Under the pieces are notes generated by a model, which saw only the letters and a list, made by a program, of their open reading frames with translations, was not told the origin of the DNA and did not search any database. This document shows positions 49,856 through 60,223 of a stretch of DNA of 64,000 nucleotides, piece after piece. The translations under genes were made by a program, and so were the position numbers. Source of the stretch: Stichopus chloronotus (Eukaryota > Echinodermata > Holothuroidea > Aspidochirotida > Stichopodidae); NCBI GenBank assembly GCA_021234535.1, contig CM037843.1, forward strand, positions 14,773,677 to 14,837,676. The letters run 5' to 3'. Every line of letters begins with the position of its first letter. Position 1 is the stretch's first letter.

Positions 49856-51217
49856 TTTTAGTTTCGATGGAAGAGAAACTTATGCGATCTTGATTGCGTG
49901 TATACAGTATATATGTGTGTTTGTGACACGTAGCTTGTGTGCACAATATCCCCAGGTAGAAATGAATGATGCTGTTGATACTTGGTATGTAGGTTTGCCA
50001 TATTGAGAGGAAGAACCCTATTGTTTTTGGTGGAGGTCAAAGGTCATACTGCGTCATCAGAGGTCAAATACTGAAATCTTTGTGCATATGATTTCTCCAG
50101 GTAGGATTGATGGGTACTCTTCCCATTTGGTGTCAACAAAGGTCAAATAGGGAAAACCTTGTGCATGCAATATCGCCAGGTACTATTGATGGGTACTCTT
50201 CACAGGTGATGTGAAGTTTCCCATCTTGAGCAGAAAAAGCTTAAAGTTTTTTGTAGAGGTCAAAGGTCATCTGGGGTCACCAGAGGTCAATCCTGAAGTC
50301 TTTGTGCATGCAATATCTCTAGGTAGGATTGATGGGTACTCTTCACAGGTGATGTTAAGTTTCCCATATTGAGAGGAAAAAGCCTATTGTGTTTTGCAGA
50401 GGTCAAAGGTCATCTGGGGTCACCAGAGGTCAAATAGTGAAAATCTTGTGCACGCGATATCTCCAGATGGAAGTGATGGAGACCCGTCATACTTGGTATG
50501 CAGTTTTGCCATATTGAAAAGAAAGACCCTATTGTTTTTGGTGGAGGTCAATGGTCATACCAGGTCATCAGAGGTCAAATACTGAAATCTTTGTGCCCAT
50601 TATATCCCCAGTTAGGAATGATGGATACTCCTTATATGTGGTATGTAGCCTTGTTATATTAAGAGGAAAAGCCCTATTGTTTTTGGTGAAAGTCAAAGGT
50701 CATCTGTGGTCACAATAGGTCATATGTTGAAAACCTTGTGCACCTGGTATCCCCAGATAGGAATGATAGATACTCTTCACATTTGGTATGTAGGTTTGTC
50801 ATATTAAAAGGAAGGGTTTTGGTGAAGGTCAAATCGTTTGTTGCAAAGCTGTTGTTTTGGTTGACATTGATTTTTCATCAAAACTTGCCCTCATGAGGTA
50901 GATCACATGCAACAGATTTTCCGTCTGCCACCTCTCATTACTTCAAGTGACCTTTAACCTCTGCCAAAATGAAGAGGTCCTTGTACTAAGGCATTTCAAC
51001 ACATGATATGAAACCTTCCCTTCTTAAAATATGAGAGGCACAAGGTCTCCCGTGTTTTTTCAGTGTTTCACCTCAGGTGATGACCTCAAATCTCTGCAAC
51101 AAAAATAAACCCTTGATTCTTAGCTTAAGAGTTATATTTGAGAAACAAGCATAAAAAGGAAAACTGTAACAAGTACATTGAACTACTGTGCATTTTTGCA
51201 TTGTGGCTTTTAATGAA
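49856..51217 (+). mobile_element. Hairpin-(GT)n tandem-repeat element, copy 2
   Basis: Same order as copy 1: hairpin (49861-49879), TATGCGAT, a shorter GT tract, monomers with AGGTCA clusters at 50034, 50257, 50400, 50545 and 50690 (later spacing 143-145 bp), and the same 3' block (about 50838-51217). The cores at 50257 and 50400 each have AGGTCAAAGGTCA followed by GGGTCA and AGGTCA at 4-bp spacings. It lies in the 3' UTR intron of the mucin-like gene, in sense orientation. Confidence 0.75.
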
Positions 51218-51547
51218 GGTAAGTCGTCAAAGATTTTTAGCACATTGAATCCCAAAGTTCATAACCCTTAGAATGTCGGAAATTTATCGAAAACAAAGAA
51301 CCAAATGGGTTTATTCTAATCGGTTTCACAGTCAAGGTAATATACGTGACACCCATAAAATAGGCAATTAGCTGTATATGCATGCAATTCTGCATTGTAA
51401 ATCAACAATTCCAAATGCAGGAAATTCACTTCATTTTCAACTAATGGTCAATTCTGATGAACAGATCCCTTTACCGTTGTGAAGCACAGTGTCTATCTTT
51501 GACACTTTGCACCGTTAACCCTATCAATGTTTTTCTCTTCCTCACAG

Positions 51548-52815
51548 GTGCGGTTCAGTGAAATCCATATTACCCTCAGGTGTTGACAGATGGTGCACGT
51601 GTCGCCCTTGATCTCTTACGAAAGTGTGTCTGACAGAGATGGTCGTGGACCTCGGGTCACAAGGAACGTAATGATGAGTGAGTGGCCTTTCAAAGAAGAC
51701 ATCTGACTTTGGACTTTCAGGGAGGAGGGATGGGATAGTCGACTTTACAAAACACCCAGAAATTAAGAGTTTGTATACAGACTCCTGACCTCGAGGGACT
51801 TGACCTCATCAACTCGACGACTGTCTGGGTGAGCGTGGTGGCAATTTGATATTCAATTCTACGCTCATAGATACCTCATATGTACTTAAAAGTACCATCT
51901 GTAATGTTAAATGGCAGTCTACATCCAATCACAACTCTTGACAACATGTTGGCTTGTCTACCTCGCAGCCGTCCAGCACACAAATGTTGTCTTTCGTGTC
52001 AAGAATAGACCCCAATATGGTGTCCAGTGTATTTCACACTCTTGATCAGAACAAACAGCCCTAGTAGCAGAGCACTGGCTACTGTCATGGTTTGGTTAGA
52101 TTAGAGGCATGCAGGTGCCTTTGGGAACAATGGGAGGGTCGATCAACCTCACGGTCATCTCGACATGTTGTTGAGATATCGGTGTCACAAAGCGAGATGT
52201 ATTTATATTCAAGAGTGAAATTAAAGAACTATAGATATCATTACACAAATTTAAGCTAATTACATTCCATTAGATTAAAAGCATTGCTAAAATTTAAAAT
52301 TTGTAAAGGTCATGTGAACAAAATTATTTCATCTCATTCTGTTTTTTTTTGTCTAAATCTTGGCATTGTGTCTATCGCTTATTTTGAGGCTTCTTCTCAG
52401 CACAGAGTTTTCATAAATTTTATTTGAAGAGGGTGTAGGTATGGTTTACAGTTTGTTACCATGGCAACAGAGCTTATGGAAGACCTCTTTTGAGTGCACT
52501 TTTCAAGGAAAGCCCCACACCCTTCCCCTAAGAAAACAATGCACACTGGGTCAGGAAATTCTTTTGTTCAGCTATTAGCGTACAGCCTTTAGCAGAGGTA
52601 GCCCATTGTTGCCAGCTTAGAACTTGCTAGAACAGCTCTCTGTTACAACTTAATATTTTGCAGGCTAAATGGGTTGTCTGTTGCATCATGATTTCAAATT
52701 ATCATTTCGAATATGTATTTGGCAAGTAAATCAATCGAAGAGTATTAACTGTGAATTGCTCAGATCCTCTTCAGCTTTTGTTTCATTTTTACAATAAAAT
52801 CAACCATAGTTCGGT
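51548..52815 (+). other. Probable 3' UTR exon of the mucin-like gene
   Basis: A strong acceptor (CTTCCTCACAG) ends at 51547 and pairs with the donor at 47936. No coding frame follows. AATAAA at 52793-52798 is a candidate poly(A) signal; another AATAAA lies at about 53929. The exon end is therefore tentative. Confidence 0.45.
52793..52798 (+). terminator. Candidate poly(A) signal of the mucin-like gene
   Basis: AATAAA on the plus strand, about 1.25 kb into the 3' UTR exon that starts at 51548. A competing AATAAA lies at about 53929. Confidence 0.35.
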
Positions 52816-55800
52816 TCAGCAGGCATCCACTCACAGCATGATTTTTGAATTCTACTTCTCATGGTAGAGTTTGCAAACTTAACTTCTGTTTTCCTTTCAT
52901 TGACCAAACCTCTTTTCCCATTTGTTCATCAATTCCATCCTCTCTCAGCGTACTCAACTTTAGTGTCCAATCATCTCTCATCTTAAAATGTAATTAAAGG
53001 AAGCCTGTACTTACATAGAGCACTTGAACCAAAGGCTCTCCTTATAAAAAATGCCATTTCACTTTTACTCTGCGTCACTGTACATCTACGGGTGATTATT
53101 TTGCTTTTAATACTGTAGGTTGTTTCCTAACGGAAGTACCATCACATAATTTGAACCTTTACCCTATACATTCCATAGAGTCACAGTACACCTCATTCAA
53201 TCTTGCTAACCAAGACTTTGTGCTCAATCCTAATTGCAACCTTCAGCGAACTTTTTCTATGAAATTTAGAAAATTATATTTTCATCTTTGTAGATATTTT
53301 GTATAACAAAATGTGAGGCATTCACTGAAAAGTTTTCAAATTTGACTTTGATGTCCATGAAAGCTCACACCAGTAATACAGAGTGTAAACCCCTATGCAG
53401 AAATTTCACGAATCTATCCAGCAAGTTGAGTGTTTTTTTTTTTTTCTTTCATTTTTGTCTCACCCTTTTCGTGCATTATAAGGACGTAAGTAAGGGTCGA
53501 TAAAATATTAATACTCTTTTGTACTTGTGGTGTTAAAGCTGCATTAAATCATTGTGGCCGACTGGCAGAGTCATTGTTCTGTATTTTATGTACCTTCCAT
53601 GTGCTCGGTCAGTGTAAAATGAAAGCTATATAACAGATAAAAATACCTTTAAATGAAATTGAAGTGAGTTGTTTACCATTTAAAAAGAAATCATTATTAA
53701 AGTAATATGAACTTACTAAAAATAGTCACAGTCGATTCTCCTGTGCCTCATTCTTCTTTCTTTTCCAATCACTGTCCTAGCCTCATCATTCTCCCCCCCC
53801 CCCCCCATCCCCACTCAATCAGTACCTCCAAGGGTTTGTTGGATGTTCAGTAATTCTGTGTTGAGTAACGGTTTTAGTTTTCTCAAGATAATTTTCTTTG
53901 ACATTTTATGATGGTGTGTAACTTAAGAATAAATGGAATCTGGTTTACTTAGATATTATTTAAAGCTTTATAGTAACTCTACTTTAACAGTCAGTATTTC
54001 CACAAAGATATTCTTTTAGCAAGCCGAGTTTAGTCCACAGTAAAGGAGTCTTCCACAAGTTCATTTAGCACTCTAGTTGTGCACTATTTATTGTTAATTT
54101 TTGTGGTCAGGGCTTGGATGGGGCAAGTTGCAAATAAGCAGAAAAATGTTTTAAGTTTTGTTTTTTACTTTTAATTTTTATCTTGTTGTATTAACACTCT
54201 TTGAAGTTAAAATTGTCTGTCCAAGTAGTTCATTAGATCTATAACTACTGCAGTAGTTATTCAGATGTATATAGATTGGCACAACGAATATGTTCACATC
54301 AGGCACAGCAAATGTGAATCAATACGACTGAAAAATGCAAGGGAGGGGGGATGTTTTCTCCCCATACGGCTAGGGATGAAATGAAAGCAATAATAGTATT
54401 TTTGACTCACCAGAGACTTTCCGGAGTCTTTTATCTTTGTATTTTGTGTAATTAGTTTATGAGGATTTATATCTTTTGTCATAGAGGAGTGGTAGTCTGC
54501 TGCAAAGGATGCAATTATGGTAAAAGTCTTTTTAAAATAGCTTCAATTTATTTCTTTATTTGCCATTTGTTTGCCTTGTCAGATACAAACATTAAGTGAA
54601 AATGTTCCTCCAACCCTTTGAATCCAATATCCCAGCATATCGTGTCGATCTTGCTGACTGGACTTTCTGCAATTTATAAGATTCATTAAGTGGGTATCAT
54701 CTGTTTGTTTGTGTGATGTCAGGAATTAATATTTTTTAATCGGTCACCTTTGATATTGTTGCTATTAAAGCAAAAACCTGTCTCAGTGTGTGTGAAAAGG
54801 TGATGTGATGGGTCGTACAGTACCCTACGTTCCCTCGAGTGTTATCAGTGGCACAAACAGCCTTGCGGAGGTGATCTCAGTTTGAGCTCTTCACATGGTC
54901 ATGATATGTAGGCTACGTCAAATGAGATGCACCATTGCTCAAAACAGGTGTGGAATACTGTCGATGGCATCGTGTGCCCTCTCACTATCCTGTCTGCTCC
55001 ACTTTTACATTCTCCTTGATAGGATAAGTCACAGAGAGTTTCTATTTTGACTGCTAGGTGTATTACAATGTTTTAGTGATACATCTGAGAGATCTTCAGT
55101 GGACGTTTAATGCCAACCGTTACCATTTATACTTTCTTTCCTTTCTGAGGTCAGGAAGGTATGGGCCAGGAACAATGTATAACTTGACTTCACCAGTGAC
55201 AACAAAAATAGTATAGATCAACAGGAAATCGTTGCCTCGCTATGAAGGACAAAATGTCATTCCTGTTAATACAGACCAGTGTGTTTGTTACTGGACGTTC
55301 AATGTGCAGGTAAAAAGTAGAAGCATGTAAGGTGTAAAATGAAGAGTTAGAAGTTCCATTTTTTTCAAAATATCTTTTCCAGAATTGGAATCGATTTTAC
55401 AAAGGGCATGTTTCATACTGAAGCAGGGAAGCTTAATTGCAATTCACTTACTGGTAATATAGACCCTTCCAGAAAAATGGATGTTCTTAGAAACTTGTCT
55501 GTAGCACACACACACACACATATGGAGCTATTTTGCTGCTGTGCATCCTGGCTTACAGGATTACCCACTGAAAGAGAAAAAGTAAAATCTTGGGTATTCT
55601 CAGCAAAGCTTAAGACCTCACCTTAGTCAGCTGTTTTTAAGAGCATTGTTGAAATTTAATTTCACCTCCATGCACATAACAGTTTGACAGCAAAAGTTAT
55701 TTTTCAGTAGTCAGCTGTTGAAGTGTGTTATGTTCTAAAAAATTCTACCAAGGTGCGATACTTTTTCGTCCTTCATCTCATTTCATTGCTAGCAGGACAA

Positions 55801-58540
55801 TTTTTTTTTCTTTCGTGAAACATTTTTACAGTGAGCTTACAAACAGTAGATATTACTTAAAGGAAATAGTGGCCAGTCTCCCTATAGTAAAGGAAGGGAA
55901 ATTACTGGTTCATAAACCCATACTACAGAATATGTCATAGTTCTGAAAAAAAATCTTTTTCAAATCCAAATGACAAGGCGATTAATTTTACCAGCTGTAA
56001 ATGAAAATTGTAAAATAAACTTGGCAACTCTGTGTCATGGTGATCCATAGCAAAATGTCCTGTACATGTAGTTGAAAAGCATCGACCACTTCTTGGTCAA
56101 TAATTGTGAATCAAAACTTAGGTACAGGGAGATTGGTGAGTCATCGAGGGATCAAGTTAATTTTTAGACCAGCATGCACATCGTGCGCCAGCCTGGGTCT
56201 TACAGCAATGTTCAGTGGTGTTCATACAGTAGCTGTGAGGGTTTCATGAACACATTCTTTAGTAACATGCCTACGTCTATCTGTAATCAAGTTTAAAGGG
56301 GCCTTTTTGTCTGGATGAACATTGGAATGGTCTGACTTTACTTCATGTGTGCTTAAGCGACTGAAGATGTGAACTGAAGTTATGTAAAAGTTTTTGTGAT
56401 AAAAATGTACCTGCTCCTGAGTGGCACACAGAGCTGCCAAATCGACAGCTAAACGAAAAAAAAAAAAAAAAAAGGAAGGAGATGGTGAAGGGGTATTTTC
56501 TTTAAATTTAATCCAGCATTATCTAGAAGTTGCAATATGAGAGGCAAAAGTGAATGTGATTAAAACATTGCAATGATTAAAATGGTTCTGAAATGTGAAA
56601 GCGGGAAAACTTTGAAGGGGCGAAACTTGGAAGTTCACCAGCATGTCTGCTACTGTATACCTGAACAATTACCGATGTATGTTACTTAATTCACCATTCA
56701 GCTTTGTAGAGACGAATCTCTAATCATATTTCACAGATTAACAACGCAAACTCCATATAAAGTACTTAAATTGACTTTTCATATGACTGAGAGTTTTATA
56801 AGTGTAAAAGTTCCTTATTTATAAAGACATACATGCAAATGTTCTCATATTTATTCTATTTTCGAGTTTGTTTAAAATTTTAGAGTAATAATTATGAAGG
56901 CCACAAATATATTTACTTTCCCGCTTGCAACGGAAACGTTTTTCTTGAATATTTTGTGATTTACTCTGTTGTTCATAATATCATGAATCGGGGTTCATGC
57001 ACTTTTCTGAGGATAAAATTCAAGCACTTTTCAAGGATTTTGATGCAAAAAGAAAAAATTCAAGCATTTCCAAGGCCTCCATCCCCTTTCAGATTCCCAT
57101 GTAATCCCCTTCCAAAGATTTGAATTTTGTACATCACGTACATTGAAGGCTCTCCTTTCCTGTAGATCTGGAGCCTTCCAGACATACAGCAATTTGCAAA
57201 GGTGAACATCGACCCCACAAGCTACATGTAGAGTTACAATCTGTCTTGACCAATCAGGATTGCCTCCCTCTCTCGGGTGAAAATTTTGCACAAAAATCAG
57301 GTTTTGCCGATGTCTGTATTTTGAAAATGAAATGTGACATTGATGTGTTTAAATTCTATGTTGCACTTTAGCCTTTATACAGCATTCAAGCTACAAAAAT
57401 ATCTGGAAAGTGGAAGGGCATCCCCTTTCCATTTGGTCCTCCTCCAAAGTGCCCCTCTTTTCGCTCACACAGAAAAGGTAACCTCACCTAACATAAAATT
57501 TGGGGTTCTCTGCTTTGCTGATGTACTCGCAAATCTCAACTAGATCTTGTCTAGAGGAAACCCATTGGCATTTTGCCGCAAGTATGCCATATGTTATTCA
57601 CAGCATTATCCTCCTTCGATCAGAGCAAAACCCTTTAAACGTCTATTTAAGGGGTGAAGGTCGAGAACAGGGCTCGATCTGGCTGTGACGTGGTGAGAGC
57701 ATTGAATTTGAAATATGACTCGTTTATGCTCAATGATCAAAGTTACAGTAGTGGAAGATTCTGTACAAAATAAAAACAATATTAAAAACAGTTTTCAAGA
57801 CAGTTTTAGACAAGATTTCAGTCCATGAAAAGGTACTATGTAAAGTGGCAAAGAAAGACAAAGATACTCAAAACTTTTTCTCTCTCCTACCTTGTTACTG
57901 GTAGGTGAAAACTCAAACTACGTACACAATGAGTCAGTCAACCTGATGAATGCGATCGTATAGAAATTTCACATTTTCACAAATTACATGATGTTAAAAA
58001 CTAGACAAAGCATGACAGAAACTTGCACCATTCTGCCAAGCACACTGTAGCCATAAATATATCCACCTCTCCCGTGATGGCAGAAATTTTTAACCTCATT
58101 TTACACAACAGTTCTCTGTGCTCTATTTCATATACGTTCTTACTGTCTCAGTCTCGACTTCATTGCTTTCTGAATTATGTCAACAGTTCCTTTCCACCAT
58201 TAATCAATCACTCTATAAATTAGTCTTGTCATACAATAAAAGTTACAATTCCTCGCTAGGGAACTCTCTGGCCCGTCCAACCAATAGCAGATGGAATTTA
58301 AACAATTGCACTTTTTGTAAGAATAGAAAGAGCCTCTTCCAAGACCAAGCAGTAGTACCAGAGGCAGCACCAAGGGAAGGGAGGAGGGAGAGGAACACAG
58401 GGCACAAATATCCCAACAAGACATTTCTCCCTCCCCCCCACAACACAGCTGACATAAAGTGGCCTGACAGATACAATACAATACAATGTATATATCTATT
58501 CCATGTTTATATACATATTACATTCACCTGTGTTACAGTC
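52816..58540. other. Intergenic DNA, no gene recognised
   Basis: Only chance frames are present, including one of 171 codons starting at 58118 that runs into the transposon fragment below. Simple tracts: T run near 53429-53442, C run near 53791-53806, CA run near 55508-55520, A run near 56456-56473. Confidence 0.5.
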
Positions 58541-58787
58541 CTGACACTAAATTTTTCTTCCAGAGATATGCTAAAACCTCAAAGCTTTCAGGGGCTTTCA
58601 TCCCTGCACCACAATCAGGGCTTTGTATCTTGATGCCATCAGGGGCCCAAGACGGACCTGACTCCCTAAAGCTCATGCTGAATGCTCGATTTGAACTACA
58701 CGCAGGAGTTTTTGCCCTCCTGACAGTTTCTTTTACTCTCCATTTGTCCCCGCACCCCCACGTTCTAAAATCCTGATACTGCCACTG
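58541..58787. mobile_element. Right half of a second hAT-type element
   Basis: Starting at TCCAGAGATATGCTAAAACC, the segment tracks the right half of the 4768-5513 element and ends in GATACTGCCACTG, the expected right terminus. No left end or matching 8-bp duplication was found, so this is a truncated or older copy. Confidence 0.6.
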
Positions 58788-59070
58788 AGTATTACAAATG
58801 ACTAAAATATACACTCACACCATCTGGATAATTGAGTACTGGAAACAAAAAATGAATAAGAAATTTAAAACAAGCCATACTTGGCTTTTGCTTGCTTCCA
58901 TAGTTTGCCCCTCTTTCTTACTGCATTACTTGACCTGTTGACATAACAGTTTGGGTGCAAACAACGTACCTGTTACAAAAGAGAGGCCATCCAGGAATAC
59001 ATCATTACTATTCTGCAGGGCATAAATTTAAGACAGCCCAAATCAAACACTGACTCAGACTTTTGATATT

Positions 59071-59076
59071 TTTATT
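59071..59076 (-). terminator. Candidate poly(A) signal of the sulfatase gene
   Basis: AATAAA on the minus strand about 520 bases beyond the stop, with no earlier AATAAA seen on that strand in between. Confidence 0.45.
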
Positions 59077-59480
59077 GAAAATTAATGGTGATAAAGAAAA
59101 AAATCTCAGGTAGCTTGCTCAGATTGAATGTATTCTTATTAGGTGCATCTTTCTCTTTTCAATGAAAACAAATGTTACATGATGCTTCCTGTTAAGACAA
59201 ATATTGCACTTCTTCAAGTTTGACTTAGCAGTAGTTACTTCTGCCATGTCATGAGGTAGTCCAATAACTGGAAGAAAGTGTGATGGTAAAAAAAAGGACT
59301 TACATGGTGGGCAGAAAAAAGTTACCGATAGAGGATGAATAAACAGCTTCAGCTCGATTTGTTCTTCCTGTGGTTTTCATTCTCTTTCAGATAGGTATAC
59401 ATGTCAGAGCCGAGCAGGGACGAACAACCTGAGAAACGACAACTCCTCAAAGGCAACTTAACAACAACTACTGCAGAGAC

Positions 59481-59592
59481 CTGGGGCCCATTCTACAAAG
59501 ATTTGCAAACAATCCTAAGTTTGATTTGTGTGGCAGACCTACAGGAATCAAACTTAAGATTGATCTTAAGTCTGTTGTAGAAGAGGGCCCAG
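59481..59592. mobile_element. Palindromic MITE abutting the sulfatase stop codon
   Basis: The left arm CTGGGGCCCATTCTACAAAG ... CCTAAGTTTGATT and the right arm (its imperfect reverse complement, ending AGAGGGCCCAG) fold over a short loop near 59528-59550. The outer end lies 2 bases from the TAA stop. GGGCCC-ended fold-backs of this sort are typical small DNA transposons; superfamily not determined. Confidence 0.65.
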
Positions 59593-59594
59593 AA

Positions 59595-60223
59595 TTACTT
59601 GACACTTGAATAATTACAGAAACAATAAGGTGGATTACAACAAGGTATTAGACTGAGTGATGGTTCTGTGAATAGCGCTTTCCCCTTGATCAGATTCTTA
59701 GTGTGGTTTTCCCTCTCCTGCCAGATTTTATGTAAAAACCGTTTGTTTTTCCTGCTTGTGAGAGGGAAGAGTTCCTCTGGATCTTGCTCTAGGTTGAAAA
59801 GAAGTGGTGCCAGCTCATGAGATTTGATGCAGTTTTCGTGGCACCTGTAACAGCTATAGTGCCTTGCGCTGGGCCATCCTTCGTGACACATGACAGAGTA
59901 CATATCTGGAGAGAGTCTCGGCTTGGTGTAAAAATGAGCCTTGTGGTCCTTGTACCTTACGGCCATCAGCCTGTCTGCGCAGTAGTAATGAATCACCTCC
60001 CTGTCGTGGGGAACTTCCCCACTGCTGAGGAGGTGGCTTTTTAAGCTAATGCCATCAATAACCCTGTCCACGGGGGAAGGCACCCCGGCCAAATCGAGAG
60101 CAGTACTGAAGATGTCCATTGAGCTCACAAGGTTCCGAGACAGAGATGCCCCACTGATGATCCCTGGCCACCATGCAATGGCTGGGATCCTAAAGCCACC
60201 TTCCCACGTTGTTTCTTTGGAGC
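59595..60223 (-). CDS. Sulfatase terminal coding exon
   Basis: A 629-nt exon encoding GSKETTWEGGFRIPAIAWWP through the C-terminal subdomain, ending in the cysteine cluster and YSSVK-stop (TAA at 59597-59595). The acceptor is AGTCTTTCAG. The blocks MDIFSTALDLAG, HYYCADRLMAVR and PLLFNLEQDPEE match the order in steryl-sulfatases. Length and end agree with the family. Confidence 0.95.

Larger units (their letters stand above)
58788..59594 (-). other. Probable sulfatase 3' UTR and flank
   Basis: Downstream of the sulfatase stop on the minus strand. AATAAA on the minus strand (TTTATT at 59071-59076) lies about 520 bases past the stop and is a good poly(A) signal candidate. The UTR includes the palindrome at 59481-59592. 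Confidence 0.45.

Noticed and set aside
58118..58633. 171-codon plus-strand open frame
   Set aside because: Low-complexity composition, no domain, and it runs into the hAT fragment; overlapped by frames on the other strand. Most likely chance.
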